Positions 6,450-15,172 of a DNA stretch of 19,873 nucleotides are shown here, in pieces; positions within the stretch are counted from its first letter, which is position 1; each line of letters opens with the position of its first letter. Made by a program: the position numbers and the translations under genes. Location: positions 1,581 to 21,453 of the forward strand of contig DCZN01000110.1 in assembly GCA_002331625.1 (NCBI GenBank), given 5' to 3'. This stretch comes from Nitrospira sp. UBA2083. GTDB taxonomy: Bacteria; Nitrospirota; Nitrospiria; Nitrospirales; Nitrospiraceae. The notes beneath the pieces were generated by a model that saw only the letters and a list, made by a program, of their open reading frames with translations, had not been told where the DNA came from and did not search any database.

Positions 6450-9125
6450 CTATGGACCCAACAGCGTTTTCATCTCAGCTTCGGCTAATTCAATGGCTCC
6501 GCGAGGCGTGTAATGGACGTCGTCGGCAAGCAGTTTAGACAATTGGTCCGGTTGATCAGCCTTCCATCCTCGTTCATCCATCAATCGTCGAGAATTGATG
6601 ACCAGCACGGCAGGATCCGTGCCCGCGATGGCTCGCAAGGCGCCAGGGTAACGGGCGAACTCTGCTTCGTGCGTCGGACTTAATCCTTTGCGATAGGGAT
6701 CGCTCATCAAGATCACAGGGAAATTAGGATCATTGGTCCAGGATCGAATTCGGGCGATCAACCGTTCCGTATCCTGTCGGAAGGATTCGGCTGTCGCCCC
6801 TTCGCCGCTATCGTTGGCACCGAAATGCAAAACGGCCGCATCGAAACCCATGGACCGAAACAGGAGTCCCGCTGTTCGGTACGTGCTTAGGAACTCCTTC
6901 GTGGACAGTCCGCCGGCACTGAGATCTTGAACGACAAGGCCATGCGGGCATTGCTCACTCTTAAAACGGGCGCCGATGATATCCGTCAACGACGAGGTCA
7001 GACTGCCGAGTAATTCCAGTTGCATGTGTGGTTTGCCGTTGAACGGCAGAGGGGCTGTTGTGAAAGACTTGACGATAAACGTGGCATCAGCCAGTGGGAG
7101 CGGTGCGGTTTCTTCGATCGTCGCAGTTGCGGAATAACTGGGCACGGCATCCGATGGCCGGGCTTTATAAAGAAGGCCTCCGGACTGCGGATGGGTCGCG
7201 GCGAAGATCTCCGCCCGTACCGAACCCTGGGTGCAGAAATATTGAGTCGTCGTGGGAATTTCTGCTGCCGGATTGACGCTGCGCGCATCCGGCTCAAGAA
7301 CTATCAGCTGACCGTACGACTGTCCGTTCACGGACTGTGATCCGGCCGATGCAGCATGGGCGGCAGCCGGGATGCCCGGCAAAAGATTATCCACCACAAT
7401 GCGAGTCGACGAGGCCCCAGGGCTTGCAGCACTGCCTCTGAGCAGCCAATCTCCATAGGGGTGGCCATCACCGTACGAAGAGTACCCCGCGACGACGGTT
7501 TCGGGGACGTTTTGGTACCGTTTCCAGATTTCGTATTGCAGGCGTGAGACATAGACATCGCCTCGTCCTTCAGGCGAGGTTTCCTGAGAGTCGCCTATCA
7601 GCGCAAGACGAACCGTGCGCGTCTTCGCCTGCGCCCAGAGGCCGGAGAACCGAGCGGGGGATTGGGTGTAGGAAGGTTCGACTTGATCAAAAGGTAACAG
7701 TGTTGCTGGCGGTGGCCCAGGTGGCGGAGGGCTTGCCGGTGGGGGCCCAGGCCGTGAAACGGGCTTGGTGCCATGGCGTTCAATCATTTCCTCGACCGTG
7801 ACGATTTCGATTTTCCCCTCATTCCGCAACGTGACCAGATAGTCCGCGATCGCGGGAAAATCCTGGTCGTACCGTTGCCACTCTAACCCGAGTTGCTCGC
7901 CGTACTTGACGGCATGGTCGATGGCCGCAATCACTTCATCCTTTGAACGCGCATCGCCCGATGCTGCCCATAGATTGTACGGATTGGTGAGTCCTCCGTA
8001 GAGGGAGCGTCCGGTATTGTCTGAAAACACGTTACCGCTGTAGGCAGCGACCACGTTACGTTTCGCCAGCTCGGCATCGAGCGCTGCGTTGTGCTTGGCA
8101 TCTTCATAGCACCAGAAGATGGGGCGTCGGTATCCAAGGAGCTGGAGGTCGGTGAGATGTTGGTCCATATCGGTGGCGGCTTCCTTAAGCGTGTAGAAAT
8201 CAAGGTAGTTCAGCGCTCTCGTGGATTCGCCGCCGATCGTCCATCCAGCCGCCACCATTTCCTTCAGTTGAGCATTCGTGAATCCCCCTTCCAAGGGGAC
8301 GCTGCCGGGATCCTTGAGCATCTCGGTGACGGGACAATAGGAGCCAACCAAGTTTCGCTTCTTGGCTTCTGGGAAAAGATGGGTGTACACACTCGCAAAA
8401 TTGTTTTCCCCCCAGATGTTGATGTGTGGTTTCGCATAATATCCGTGAATAAAATCGCTGAAATAATACGTCCCGGACCTATTGGGCAGGAGATCAATGA
8501 TAATGCGGAAGGCCGTAAAAGTCTGTGCGATTGCCGCTCCACCGATATTGTCGACCTGGTCGCCGACTTGCCAGGTGATGGGGTTCCATCCGTTGATCAT
8601 CCTGCGTCCGATTCCCCCTTGTGCCCAATTGAAGAGGAGATATTGGGAGAAGCTGGGGCTTGTTGCGATCTCAACGGTCATGGCTGTCGAGACGTCGACC
8701 GATGGCTGATACCAGAAGAAGCCAAAATTGCCGAGGCCCTCGAGAGTACGGTCTTCCATATCAACAACCATCTGGATTCGTCCGCCATTGGCGCCACCGG
8801 TGCAGACGGCTTTGATGTAGTGGACCGTCGTGTTTCCTCTCAACGGTGCATGCGGAGGCAACGTGGCGTGGTCATCGACCTGACTCAGGTCGCAACTGGC
8901 AGTACCGCCCGCGAGTCTCGGCCATTGTGTGATCGACCCACGTCCCCTCGTGGAGCTGGTTCCATCGGCTTGCCAAAGGACTTGATGGGGTGTGACCAAC
9001 GAGCCGGTCGGTTGGTCGCCGGTCAGCAATTGAGCGGGAGAGGTCGAGTTGTCTTGCCCACTGCACGACAGGAGACCACTTGTGGTCAGTAGAACGGCGA
9101 TGGCCCAGGGTATTGTTCGGCGCAT
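6450..9125 (-). CDS. Lipoprotein fusing a NodB-like domain to an SGNH hydrolase
   Basis: An 891-residue predicted lipoprotein. The signal MRRTIPWAIAVLLTTSG ends in lipobox LLSC (C21). Residues about 90-230 look like an all-beta carbohydrate-binding-type domain. Residues about 235-452 resemble a polysaccharide deacetylase (NodB) barrel, but the catalytic landmarks are altered: INIWGENN stands where TFDDG is expected, and GGESTRALN replaces the metal-binding HxxxH. A proline-rich linker (459-476) leads to an SGNH/GDSL hydrolase (504-891) with GDSQ (S513), GAND (769-772) and DDVH (868-871), so Ser, Asn and the Asp-His pair are all present. The ATG at 9125 has GAGGGA six bases upstream; the frame is open to 9257 but the signal fixes the start. 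It is divergent from the polysaccharide operon, so removal of O-acetyl or similar groups from that polymer is a likely job. Confidence 0.75.
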   Translation of the reverse strand: MRRTIPWAIAVLLTTSGLLSCSGQDNSTSPAQLLTGDQPTGSLVTPHQVLWQADGTSSTRGRGSITQWPRLAGGTASCDLSQVDDHATLPPHAPLRGNTTVHYIKAVCTGGANGGRIQMVVDMEDRTLEGLGNFGFFWYQPSVDVSTAMTVEIATSPSFSQYLLFNWAQGGIGRRMINGWNPITWQVGDQVDNIGGAAIAQTFTAFRIIIDLLPNRSGTYYFSDFIHGYYAKPHINIWGENNFASVYTHLFPEAKKRNLVGSYCPVTEMLKDPGSVPLEGGFTNAQLKEMVAAGWTIGGESTRALNYLDFYTLKEAATDMDQHLTDLQLLGYRRPIFWCYEDAKHNAALDAELAKRNVVAAYSGNVFSDNTGRSLYGGLTNPYNLWAASGDARSKDEVIAAIDHAVKYGEQLGLEWQRYDQDFPAIADYLVTLRNEGKIEIVTVEEMIERHGTKPVSRPGPPPASPPPPGPPPATLLPFDQVEPSYTQSPARFSGLWAQAKTRTVRLALIGDSQETSPEGRGDVYVSRLQYEIWKRYQNVPETVVAGYSSYGDGHPYGDWLLRGSAASPGASSTRIVVDNLLPGIPAAAHAASAGSQSVNGQSYGQLIVLEPDARSVNPAAEIPTTTQYFCTQGSVRAEIFAATHPQSGGLLYKARPSDAVPSYSATATIEETAPLPLADATFIVKSFTTAPLPFNGKPHMQLELLGSLTSSLTDIIGARFKSEQCPHGLVVQDLSAGGLSTKEFLSTYRTAGLLFRSMGFDAAVLHFGANDSGEGATAESFRQDTERLIARIRSWTNDPNFPVILMSDPYRKGLSPTHEAEFARYPGALRAIAGTDPAVLVINSRRLMDERGWKADQPDQLSKLLADDVHYTPRGAIELAEAEMKTLLGP

Positions 9126-9202
9126 GGTTTGTCCCTCGTCTTTGACCTGCCGTCGTTGTCCTATCACAGCGCCGAAGGCGAAGTCCTCGGAAGAGCCCCG
9201 CC

Positions 9203-9242
9203 TTAACGATTTGTTAACACAGATTTGAGCAATCTGTATCCT
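9203..9242 (+). promoter_or_regulatory. asnB promoter region with triple 11-bp repeat
   Basis: Half-sites TTAACG (9203), TTAACA (9214) and TTGAGC (9225) start exactly 11 bases apart. TTAACA could also serve as a -35, with TATCCT (9237-9242) as a -10 after 17 bases. The spacer holds a short inverted repeat CAGATT/AATCTG (9220-9225, 9231-9236). Because GTTAAC is palindromic, the minus strand also reads TTAACA-N5-TTAAGG towards the fusion lipoprotein gene, so one site could serve both directions. Confidence 0.45.
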
Positions 9243-9256
9243 GAACCTGAGTGGCA

Positions 9257-9281
9257 CCCGGTACAGTGCTCGCTAACCGGG
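9257..9281 (+). other. Leader hairpin abutting the asnB ribosome site
   Basis: CCCGGT (9257-9262) and ACCGGG (9276-9281) pair perfectly around a 13-base loop. The 3' arm runs into the Shine-Dalgarno GAGGAGG (9281-9287), ten bases before the asnB ATG. Folding could limit access to the ribosome site. The GT2 leader has a comparable hairpin beginning with the same GGTACAG-type sequence. Confidence 0.35.
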
Positions 9282-9297
9282 AGGAGGTCGGTCCTTC

Positions 9298-11268
9298 ATG
9301 TGCGGTATCGCCGGTCTCATCAGTACTCAACCCATAACGTCACTTCAACAGGAACGGGTGTTGCGCATGAGCGATACGTTGGTCCATCGGGGGCCGGACG
9401 GGGCCGGCACCTTTCTCGGGTCTCGGGTGTCCCTAGCCATGCGGCGCCTCAGCATCATCGATCTTTCCGGAGGCTGGCAGCCCTTGTACAACGAAGACAA
9501 ATCTCTTGTGTTGATCTGCAACGGGGAGATCTACAATTTCGTGGAACTTCGGGGTGTGTTGGAGTCAAAAGGGCACCGCTTTCGGTCGAACAGCGATGCC
9601 GAGGTGATCGTACATCTCTACGAAGAGTACGGTGAAGGGTGCATTCACCACCTTCGTGGCATGTTCGCCTTTGCGTTATGGAATGAAACTCGAAAGTGCC
9701 TGTTTCTTGCCCGAGACCGTATGGGGGAGAAGCCACTGTATCTCCTTGAGCAGGGCGACACCCTCTATTTTGCGTCAGAACTCAAGGCCCTGCTTCGGAC
9801 CGGCGTTGTCGACTTTCAGCTCGATCGTTCGGCGGTGTACCAATACTTTCACCATCAATACGTGCCCGAGCCGATGACTCCGATCAAGGGTGTCCGTAAA
9901 CTTCCCGCCGCTACGCATCTGACGGTCCATCTTCAACCATGGTCTCTACGGGAATTCAAGTATTGGCAGATGGAAGCTGCGCCTCCATTGGAGAGCGATC
10001 CGGTCCCCTCCATCCGAACCGAATTGGAACGAGTCAGCGAGCTGACCGTACGTTCCGATGTGCCGGTCGGAATCGCGCTCAGCGGAGGGCTGGATTCCGG
10101 CGCGCTGGCGGCACTGGCGGCACGGGCCTACCCAGGGCGGTTGACTGCATTCACAGTGGGCTATGAGGGGCGTCCCAGATTTGATGAACGCCACGAAGCG
10201 AAGGCTATGGCGGACTATCTATCCATCCCGCTCCATGAAGTCGAGCTCAAGACAGAAGACATGGTGCAGGCCTTTCCCTCGCTGGTCTTGCGGGCCGATG
10301 ATCCGATCGCCGACATCGCGAGCTACGGCTATGATGCCGTCATGCAGGCCGCGCGAGCGCACGGTGTTCCGGTCATGCTCTCCGGACAGGGGGGGGACGA
10401 ACTGTTTTGGGGCTATTCCTGGATGACCGAAGCGCTTGGTCAGACGATGCGGAAAGCTCGATGGCAACAGGAGGGGCGTCCGAAATTCAGTCAGTACCTC
10501 CGCGTGAATTTTCCTTCGACATGGTCACGACGGGACATGGTTGAATGGTGTCGGTCAGCGGCGGGGCTTGGGTCTTCTTATCAACAGTTCTTACGAGATC
10601 GACAAAATCCGAGGGAGCGAATCGTCCTCCATGAACACTCGCCGCTGTTTCGGACGATCCGTGATTCAATCCCGTCGATCTTGACTGATACGTTTTTGGA
10701 TTCTGCCTATGAGTCGGACCTGTGGAAACCCTACACCCTGCCGCATCCTTGGTCGCGGCCGGACATTCTCTTCACCCGATTGATTTGTGAGAGTTATCTC
10801 GCTGAAAACGGCATCGCGCAGGGTGATCGACTCAGCATGGCGTCCTCGGTCGAACTCAGGCTGCCCCTGGTCGACTATCGACTGATCGAGATCGTGATCG
10901 GCCTGCGCAAGGGTTGTCCGGATTACCTCCTTCCTCCAAAGACTTGGTTCAAAGAAGCGGTCAAAGACCTCGTGCCGGAGTGGCTCCTTCATCGGTCAAA
11001 GCGCGGGTTTCAACCGCCCGGACGTGAGTGGATGCAGAGTGTATGGGCTCGTTACGGGCATGCGCTCGAGGATGGGTTGCTTGTGCATCACGCTATTCTC
11101 AAGCCGGAAACGGCTCGTGCAATGGCGACGCAGACTCACCATGGTCCGCTGGCGCAGCTGACCTTTACCGCGTTGGTGCTTGAATATTGGTGTGCGGCTC
11201 TGACCGGCTATCAACATGAATCGGTTTCCCCTTCCGTCATCTCTGGCCGTCCGGTAGCACCATGCTGA
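9298..11268 (+). CDS. asnB: AsnB-type glutamine amidotransferase / asparagine synthetase
   Basis: A 656-residue class II glutamine amidotransferase. The N-terminal glutaminase domain begins MCGIAGLI, with C2 the nucleophile after Met removal, and has HRGPDG (30-35), R50, NGEIYN (75-80) and SDAEV (99-103). The synthetase domain has the ATP-pyrophosphatase loop LSGGLDSG (261-268), GQGGDELFWGY further on, and LSMASSVELRLPLVD. It would move glutamine ammonia onto an adenylated carboxylate. In polysaccharide clusters such paralogues (WbpS-like, or those linked to exosortase loci) are thought to amidate uronic acids or other sugar acids rather than make asparagine; its position as first gene here favours that. 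The start is unambiguous because Cys must follow Met, and GAGGAGG precedes it. It overlaps the flippase gene by seven bases. Confidence 0.9.
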   Translation: MCGIAGLISTQPITSLQQERVLRMSDTLVHRGPDGAGTFLGSRVSLAMRRLSIIDLSGGWQPLYNEDKSLVLICNGEIYNFVELRGVLESKGHRFRSNSDAEVIVHLYEEYGEGCIHHLRGMFAFALWNETRKCLFLARDRMGEKPLYLLEQGDTLYFASELKALLRTGVVDFQLDRSAVYQYFHHQYVPEPMTPIKGVRKLPAATHLTVHLQPWSLREFKYWQMEAAPPLESDPVPSIRTELERVSELTVRSDVPVGIALSGGLDSGALAALAARAYPGRLTAFTVGYEGRPRFDERHEAKAMADYLSIPLHEVELKTEDMVQAFPSLVLRADDPIADIASYGYDAVMQAARAHGVPVMLSGQGGDELFWGYSWMTEALGQTMRKARWQQEGRPKFSQYLRVNFPSTWSRRDMVEWCRSAAGLGSSYQQFLRDRQNPRERIVLHEHSPLFRTIRDSIPSILTDTFLDSAYESDLWKPYTLPHPWSRPDILFTRLICESYLAENGIAQGDRLSMASSVELRLPLVDYRLIEIVIGLRKGCPDYLLPPKTWFKEAVKDLVPEWLLHRSKRGFQPPGREWMQSVWARYGHALEDGLLVHHAILKPETARAMATQTHHGPLAQLTFTALVLEYWCAALTGYQHESVSPSVISGRPVAPC

Positions 11269-12617
11269 GCGCGACGATCTGGTGGCCATTGTGGGTCAAT
11301 CTGAAGTCCAGCGTGAAGGAGATGAAGACGCTCCGTCGTGTTCCCATCTACTCGGTGGTGTCCGGGATTGTCATTGTAACGGGTTTGGCGCGTGAGGTAG
11401 TCATCGCGTCGACATTCGGCCTCAGCCGTGAGCTCGATGTCTTAGTGGCGGTGATGGGATTTCATTTATTGTTCGGTGTGCAGGTGGGAAACGCGATCGA
11501 GCAAGTGTTCGTCTCAAAGATGGCATCACGGCCGGGCGGCAGCGTCAGACCTGTGATCAGGCAGACGGCGCTTGTCCTTATTGCGATCAACCTGATCGCG
11601 CTCACGGTCCTCGTATTCTCATCGAGAGCGGTGCTCCAGATGGTTTTTCCTCAATTCAGCGTCGAGCAATGTGATACCGGCGTTCGCCTCATCCGCCTCC
11701 TGCTGTTCCCGATTGTCTGTGCCGGGTTGGCTGGTCTTCTGCGAGGCGGGCTCTCGGTAGTCGGGAGCTTTGCCCCGGTCTTTCTCAGCGGGGCGATCGT
11801 CTCGTTGTCGACCATCGCGGCGGTCGTCGCATTTTCCGATCGGTGGGGTATCGATGCTATGGTGTGGGGATTCGCGGCGGGTCATTTCCTCGTTCTCCTC
11901 TGGTTCATCGTCGTGCTCTACAGAGGCTCTGTTCCATCGTCGACGATCGATGCACAGGACCAGCGCGTCTCTATGAAGGAGTTCTGGCGACCGGTGCTGA
12001 TTGTGTTGATCGGCGAGTTCTTGTTTCAGGCGGTCGTCATGACGGAACGGAGTTTTGCATCGGGCTTGGGAACCGGCACGATCGCCGCGTTCTTCTACGC
12101 GGGATCCGTGGTGGCCGTCCCGCTGGCGCTGTTCACGGCTCCGGTCAACACGACGCTTTTCCCAAAGCTGGCGCGGGCATTTCAGGCCGGCTTTCGTGAG
12201 GGACGTCAAATCTTGATCCGATACGGAGCGGTCCTGTTCGGAGTCACGTTGCTGTGTAGTGTGTTCGTGGCCCTCGTCTCAGAACCCTTGATCGAGCTGG
12301 CACTGGCGAGAGGGAAGTTTTCCGCGGCCGACGCCAGGCTGACGGCTCATATCTTGTCGATATTGGTCTGGGCGCTTCCTTTTGCGAGTTTGTACGGAGT
12401 GATTCGGAACTCGTTCTATTCCCTGTCCGACTATCGAACGCCGATTGCGGGACATGGGATCCGGTGGGTGACGCTCATTCTCTGGGGGAGCTGGTTGATC
12501 CCTCTCTTGGGAGTCGAAGGACTGGCCGTATCATGCGTCGCGGCTCAAATCACGGATACGAGCATGCTGGGCTGGTTCTTGCTCTGTCGCCTTCTTACGT
12601 TGTCGGAGGATACGTGA
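11262..12617 (+). CDS. MurJ/Wzx-like lipid-linked oligosaccharide flippase
   Basis: A 451-residue polytopic membrane protein of the MOP flippase superfamily, closest in style to MurJ/MviN. It has about 12 hydrophobic segments spread along the chain. Family-type features include the N-terminal GLAREVVIASTFGLSRELD (the conserved amphipathic start of MurJ-like proteins), the PVNTTLFPKLA segment that in MurJ links helices 7 and 8, and ALARGKFSA. By its place between the amidotransferase and the polymerase/ligase it most likely flips the lipid-linked repeat unit across the inner membrane, the job Wzx does elsewhere. The ATG at 11262 overlaps the asnB stop and has only a weak ribosome site; an ATG at 11322 is possible but its AAGGAG touches the start codon. 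It shares GTGA with the next gene. Confidence 0.85.
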   Translation: MLSATIWWPLWVNLKSSVKEMKTLRRVPIYSVVSGIVIVTGLAREVVIASTFGLSRELDVLVAVMGFHLLFGVQVGNAIEQVFVSKMASRPGGSVRPVIRQTALVLIAINLIALTVLVFSSRAVLQMVFPQFSVEQCDTGVRLIRLLLFPIVCAGLAGLLRGGLSVVGSFAPVFLSGAIVSLSTIAAVVAFSDRWGIDAMVWGFAAGHFLVLLWFIVVLYRGSVPSSTIDAQDQRVSMKEFWRPVLIVLIGEFLFQAVVMTERSFASGLGTGTIAAFFYAGSVVAVPLALFTAPVNTTLFPKLARAFQAGFREGRQILIRYGAVLFGVTLLCSVFVALVSEPLIELALARGKFSAADARLTAHILSILVWALPFASLYGVIRNSFYSLSDYRTPIAGHGIRWVTLILWGSWLIPLLGVEGLAVSCVAAQITDTSMLGWFLLCRLLTLSEDT

Positions 12618-13906
12618 CCTCGGTAATCGATCAAGACGATCAGCCATTGGATGACAACAAGACCTGGGTCGGCCTCATGTTGGGCCTTTGGCTCGCCGGA
12701 GTCTTCGCCGGATCCCTCTTCGGAGGCGTCGAGGGACGTCGGAATCATATCTATGAGGCGATCATGCTCATGTCCCTTTTGTGGCCGGTCGGATACTTTG
12801 CGTTCAGCCGCAACCGATTCGTTCCCGGGGGATTCAGTCCAGGGACAATCGGGGGGCTGACCTTGTTCGGGTTATTTTGCGCCCTGTCATCGTTCGTGAG
12901 TCGGGCCCCTCTTGAATCCGCGCAGTACACCGTACTGACGTTTCTCACGATCATGGTGGTGCTGCAGTTCAACACCAATCTGGATGCGATTCACTACGAA
13001 ACCGGGCTGAAGGTGTATGCCGTGCTAGGCAGTATCTTGGTCTGCGGCTTCGCCCTGTATGACTATGTTCCCGGCGTTCGGCTCGGCGGCGGTAAGGGGG
13101 TTCTCAATCCTGCGGCCTTCGCGCTCACCCCAGCGTCCGTCTTCATGGCCGCGATGATGTTCAGGCGAGCAATCATACGGATCCCGATTCTCGTCGCGAT
13201 GGGAGTCGTCATCTACCTCACGGGCGCGCGGGCCTCCGCCGTCGCTGCGCTCATCGGGCTGGGGGCCACGCTCTACGCGCGACGACGGATCGCCGGAGCC
13301 GACGGGTACATGGTCCTGTTCTTTTGCCTTTTCGCCGGTGGGGGAGTGGTGGCCTATTACGGTGACGCAGTTCTGAGGGGGGCATCCGACTTCTTCGCAA
13401 TTCAGGACCGCCACCGTGGCCTCGAATCCGGCGGTTCCGGGCGTCTTGAAACCTGGAAAATCACCTGGGATCTCTTTCTGGCCCACCCGATTTTGGGGGT
13501 TGGGTTTCGTGCTCATGAGGCCGCACTGAAGATCAACACGTCGGCGCATAACGGCTATCTGGCGTTGCTGGCTGAAATCGGGGTGATCGGGTTTGCGGCG
13601 ATTTGTTTCGCGACGCTCGCCGGATTACGGAACATCTGGCGGCGGAATCAGGATCCGCCCGAAACATTCAGTTACAGCGTACTCTTCGGATTGGCTTGCG
13701 GATATTGCGTGCTTGCCGTATTCGAGCGGTATTTCATTAATGCCGGAAATCCGACATCGCTCCTGTTTTTGCTCGGCATCCTGAGCTCGTCGTATTCGTA
13801 CGATGCGTCGGATTGTGATCAGCGTCGGGATGAGTATGAAGAAGACGGGCGTGAGATGCCGGTTGCCGGATTTGCAGATGACAATCGGTTCCAGGTGCGG
13901 ATCTGA
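12614..13906 (+). CDS. O-antigen ligase / polymerase family membrane protein
   Basis: A 430-residue membrane protein of the Wzy_C (O-antigen ligase/polymerase) family. Roughly ten hydrophobic helices surround a periplasmic segment at about 275-315 with the family pattern SGRLETWKITWDLFLAHPILGVGF and, after it, TSAHNGYLALLAEIG; the arginine and histidine are the residues usually tied to catalysis. GARAS at 204-208 fits the conserved region before it. The protein would join undecaprenyl-linked units to a growing chain or to an acceptor; sequence alone does not separate Wzy from WaaL. The GTG at 12614 overlaps the flippase stop by four bases, with GGAGGA just upstream. The frame is open to 12464, but that part lies inside the flippase gene. 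The charged tail after about residue 390 looks cytoplasmic and unrelated to the family. Confidence 0.8.
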   Translation: MTSVIDQDDQPLDDNKTWVGLMLGLWLAGVFAGSLFGGVEGRRNHIYEAIMLMSLLWPVGYFAFSRNRFVPGGFSPGTIGGLTLFGLFCALSSFVSRAPLESAQYTVLTFLTIMVVLQFNTNLDAIHYETGLKVYAVLGSILVCGFALYDYVPGVRLGGGKGVLNPAAFALTPASVFMAAMMFRRAIIRIPILVAMGVVIYLTGARASAVAALIGLGATLYARRRIAGADGYMVLFFCLFAGGGVVAYYGDAVLRGASDFFAIQDRHRGLESGGSGRLETWKITWDLFLAHPILGVGFRAHEAALKINTSAHNGYLALLAEIGVIGFAAICFATLAGLRNIWRRNQDPPETFSYSVLFGLACGYCVLAVFERYFINAGNPTSLLFLLGILSSSYSYDASDCDQRRDEYEEDGREMPVAGFADDNRFQVRI

Positions 13907-13908
13907 CC

Positions 13909-15168
13909 ATGACTATGAGGTTGACCGAGGCCGAGAAGGATGCCAGACCGCTGATCGCGCTTCAGCAGGTGTGCATTCCACATTACCGGCGGCATCTGTA
14001 TGAAACGCTGGGGGCTGATCCCCGGTTTCGGTTTCAGGTCTTAGCCGATCCGTCCGTTGATGTTCCCTTTCTTCCGTTGGCCGAAGCGCCGAGTCGATGC
14101 GAATTCAAAGCCGCCGCACAGTACCTCATCAGCCTACCCCATGGATTATCCTTATCGTGGCAGCCGATCGCACTGACGACCATGCTTCGAGAACGTCCCG
14201 ATGTCGTCGTTGCGCAGGGCAGCCCTTATGATCTGACGGCCTGGATGTTGACGATAGCCGGCAGGGTCATCGGCTTGCCGGTCTTGCTCTGGACCCATGG
14301 CCTTCAGGGGGAAGAGTCGGGGCTTAAGTGGATGGTGCGGGCTCTGTTGTACAAGTTGTCGCGTGGCCTGCTGCTCTATGGGGAACATGCCAAGCACCTC
14401 TTGATGGCCAAGGGGGTCGCTGCGGATCGTCTACACGTGATCTATAACTCGTTGGACGACCGTGCGCAGGCTACGGTGTTTCGGCGGATCGCTCCTGAGG
14501 ATTGTGAAGGGTTTCGTCGTGTACTCGGCATAGACCCCGGCGAGCGATTGATCTGCTTTACCGGTCGTCTCCAGCCAGTGAAAAGGTTGCCCTGGTTCCT
14601 GCAAGCGTTGAACCTGGTCGTGAAACAAGGCAGGAGCGTTCATCTGGTATTGGTCGGCGAAGGGAGCGAAAGGCCAGTGTTGGAATCCTTGGCGAGGGAA
14701 TTGGGGCTCACCAAGCTGGTTCATTTTCTTGGCGCCTCGTTCGACGAATCTCACCTCGGTCTTGTGCTCGCCGCCAGCGACCTTGCCGTCGTTCCTTCAG
14801 GCGCCGGCCTTTCCGTTATGCATGCGCTCGCATACGGCACACCTGTGCTGCTCCATGACAAGATTGAGGAACACTTTCCGGAGTGGGAGGCGGTGACGGA
14901 GGGAGAAACCGGATGGTTCTATCGCCACGATGATCTATCGGATTGTGCGGACAAAATCATCGACGCGTTGTTTCCCAGTCCGAAGAAGCCTGCCATGACT
15001 GCTGCCTGTCGTGCGGTCATTGCCGATCGGTACAACACGGCCAGCCATGCTCGGCTGTTTATCGACGCGATTGCCAAACATTGTTCACTCGATTCCTCCC
15101 TCGGCACGGACCAAACCCGTTCGGACGTCGCTCTGTCGTCCGGATCACTGGAGCATTCAGCGAGGTAG
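13909..15168 (+). CDS. GT4-family glycosyltransferase lacking EX7E
   Basis: A 419-residue GT-B fold glycosyltransferase. The N-terminal half has an acceptor-side Rossmann domain with QQVCIPHYRRHLYETL (19-34) and WTHGLQGEE (128-136). The C-terminal half has the donor domain with ICFTGRLQPVKRLPWFL (215-231), LVLVGEGSERP (247-256) and VHFLGASFDE. In place of the usual EX7E motif it reads PSGAGLSVMHALAYGTPVL (296-314), so both glutamates are replaced (S297 and H305 in my alignment). It may belong to a GT4 subgroup that binds its donor differently. The gene begins two bases after the ligase/polymerase stop, with AGGTGCGGA upstream of the ATG, and ends four bases before the FkbM gene. The sugar transferred cannot be told. 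Confidence 0.8.
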   Translation: MTMRLTEAEKDARPLIALQQVCIPHYRRHLYETLGADPRFRFQVLADPSVDVPFLPLAEAPSRCEFKAAAQYLISLPHGLSLSWQPIALTTMLRERPDVVVAQGSPYDLTAWMLTIAGRVIGLPVLLWTHGLQGEESGLKWMVRALLYKLSRGLLLYGEHAKHLLMAKGVAADRLHVIYNSLDDRAQATVFRRIAPEDCEGFRRVLGIDPGERLICFTGRLQPVKRLPWFLQALNLVVKQGRSVHLVLVGEGSERPVLESLARELGLTKLVHFLGASFDESHLGLVLAASDLAVVPSGAGLSVMHALAYGTPVLLHDKIEEHFPEWEAVTEGETGWFYRHDDLSDCADKIIDALFPSPKKPAMTAACRAVIADRYNTASHARLFIDAIAKHCSLDSSLGTDQTRSDVALSSGSLEHSAR

Positions 15169-15172
15169 TCGG

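Noticed and set aside
8091..9092. 333-codon open frame on the plus strand, antisense to the fusion lipoprotein
   Set aside because: It lacks recognisable domains and follows the codon pattern of the minus-strand gene, which has a signal peptide, ribosome site and family motifs.
9251..9270. Possible sigma54 promoter, TGGCAC before asnB
   Set aside because: The distance from GG to the next usable GC is 13 bases rather than the required 10.
11619..12209. 196-codon minus-strand open frame inside the flippase gene
   Set aside because: Very rich in Arg, Asp, Glu and Gln, the usual antisense image of a hydrophobic membrane protein.
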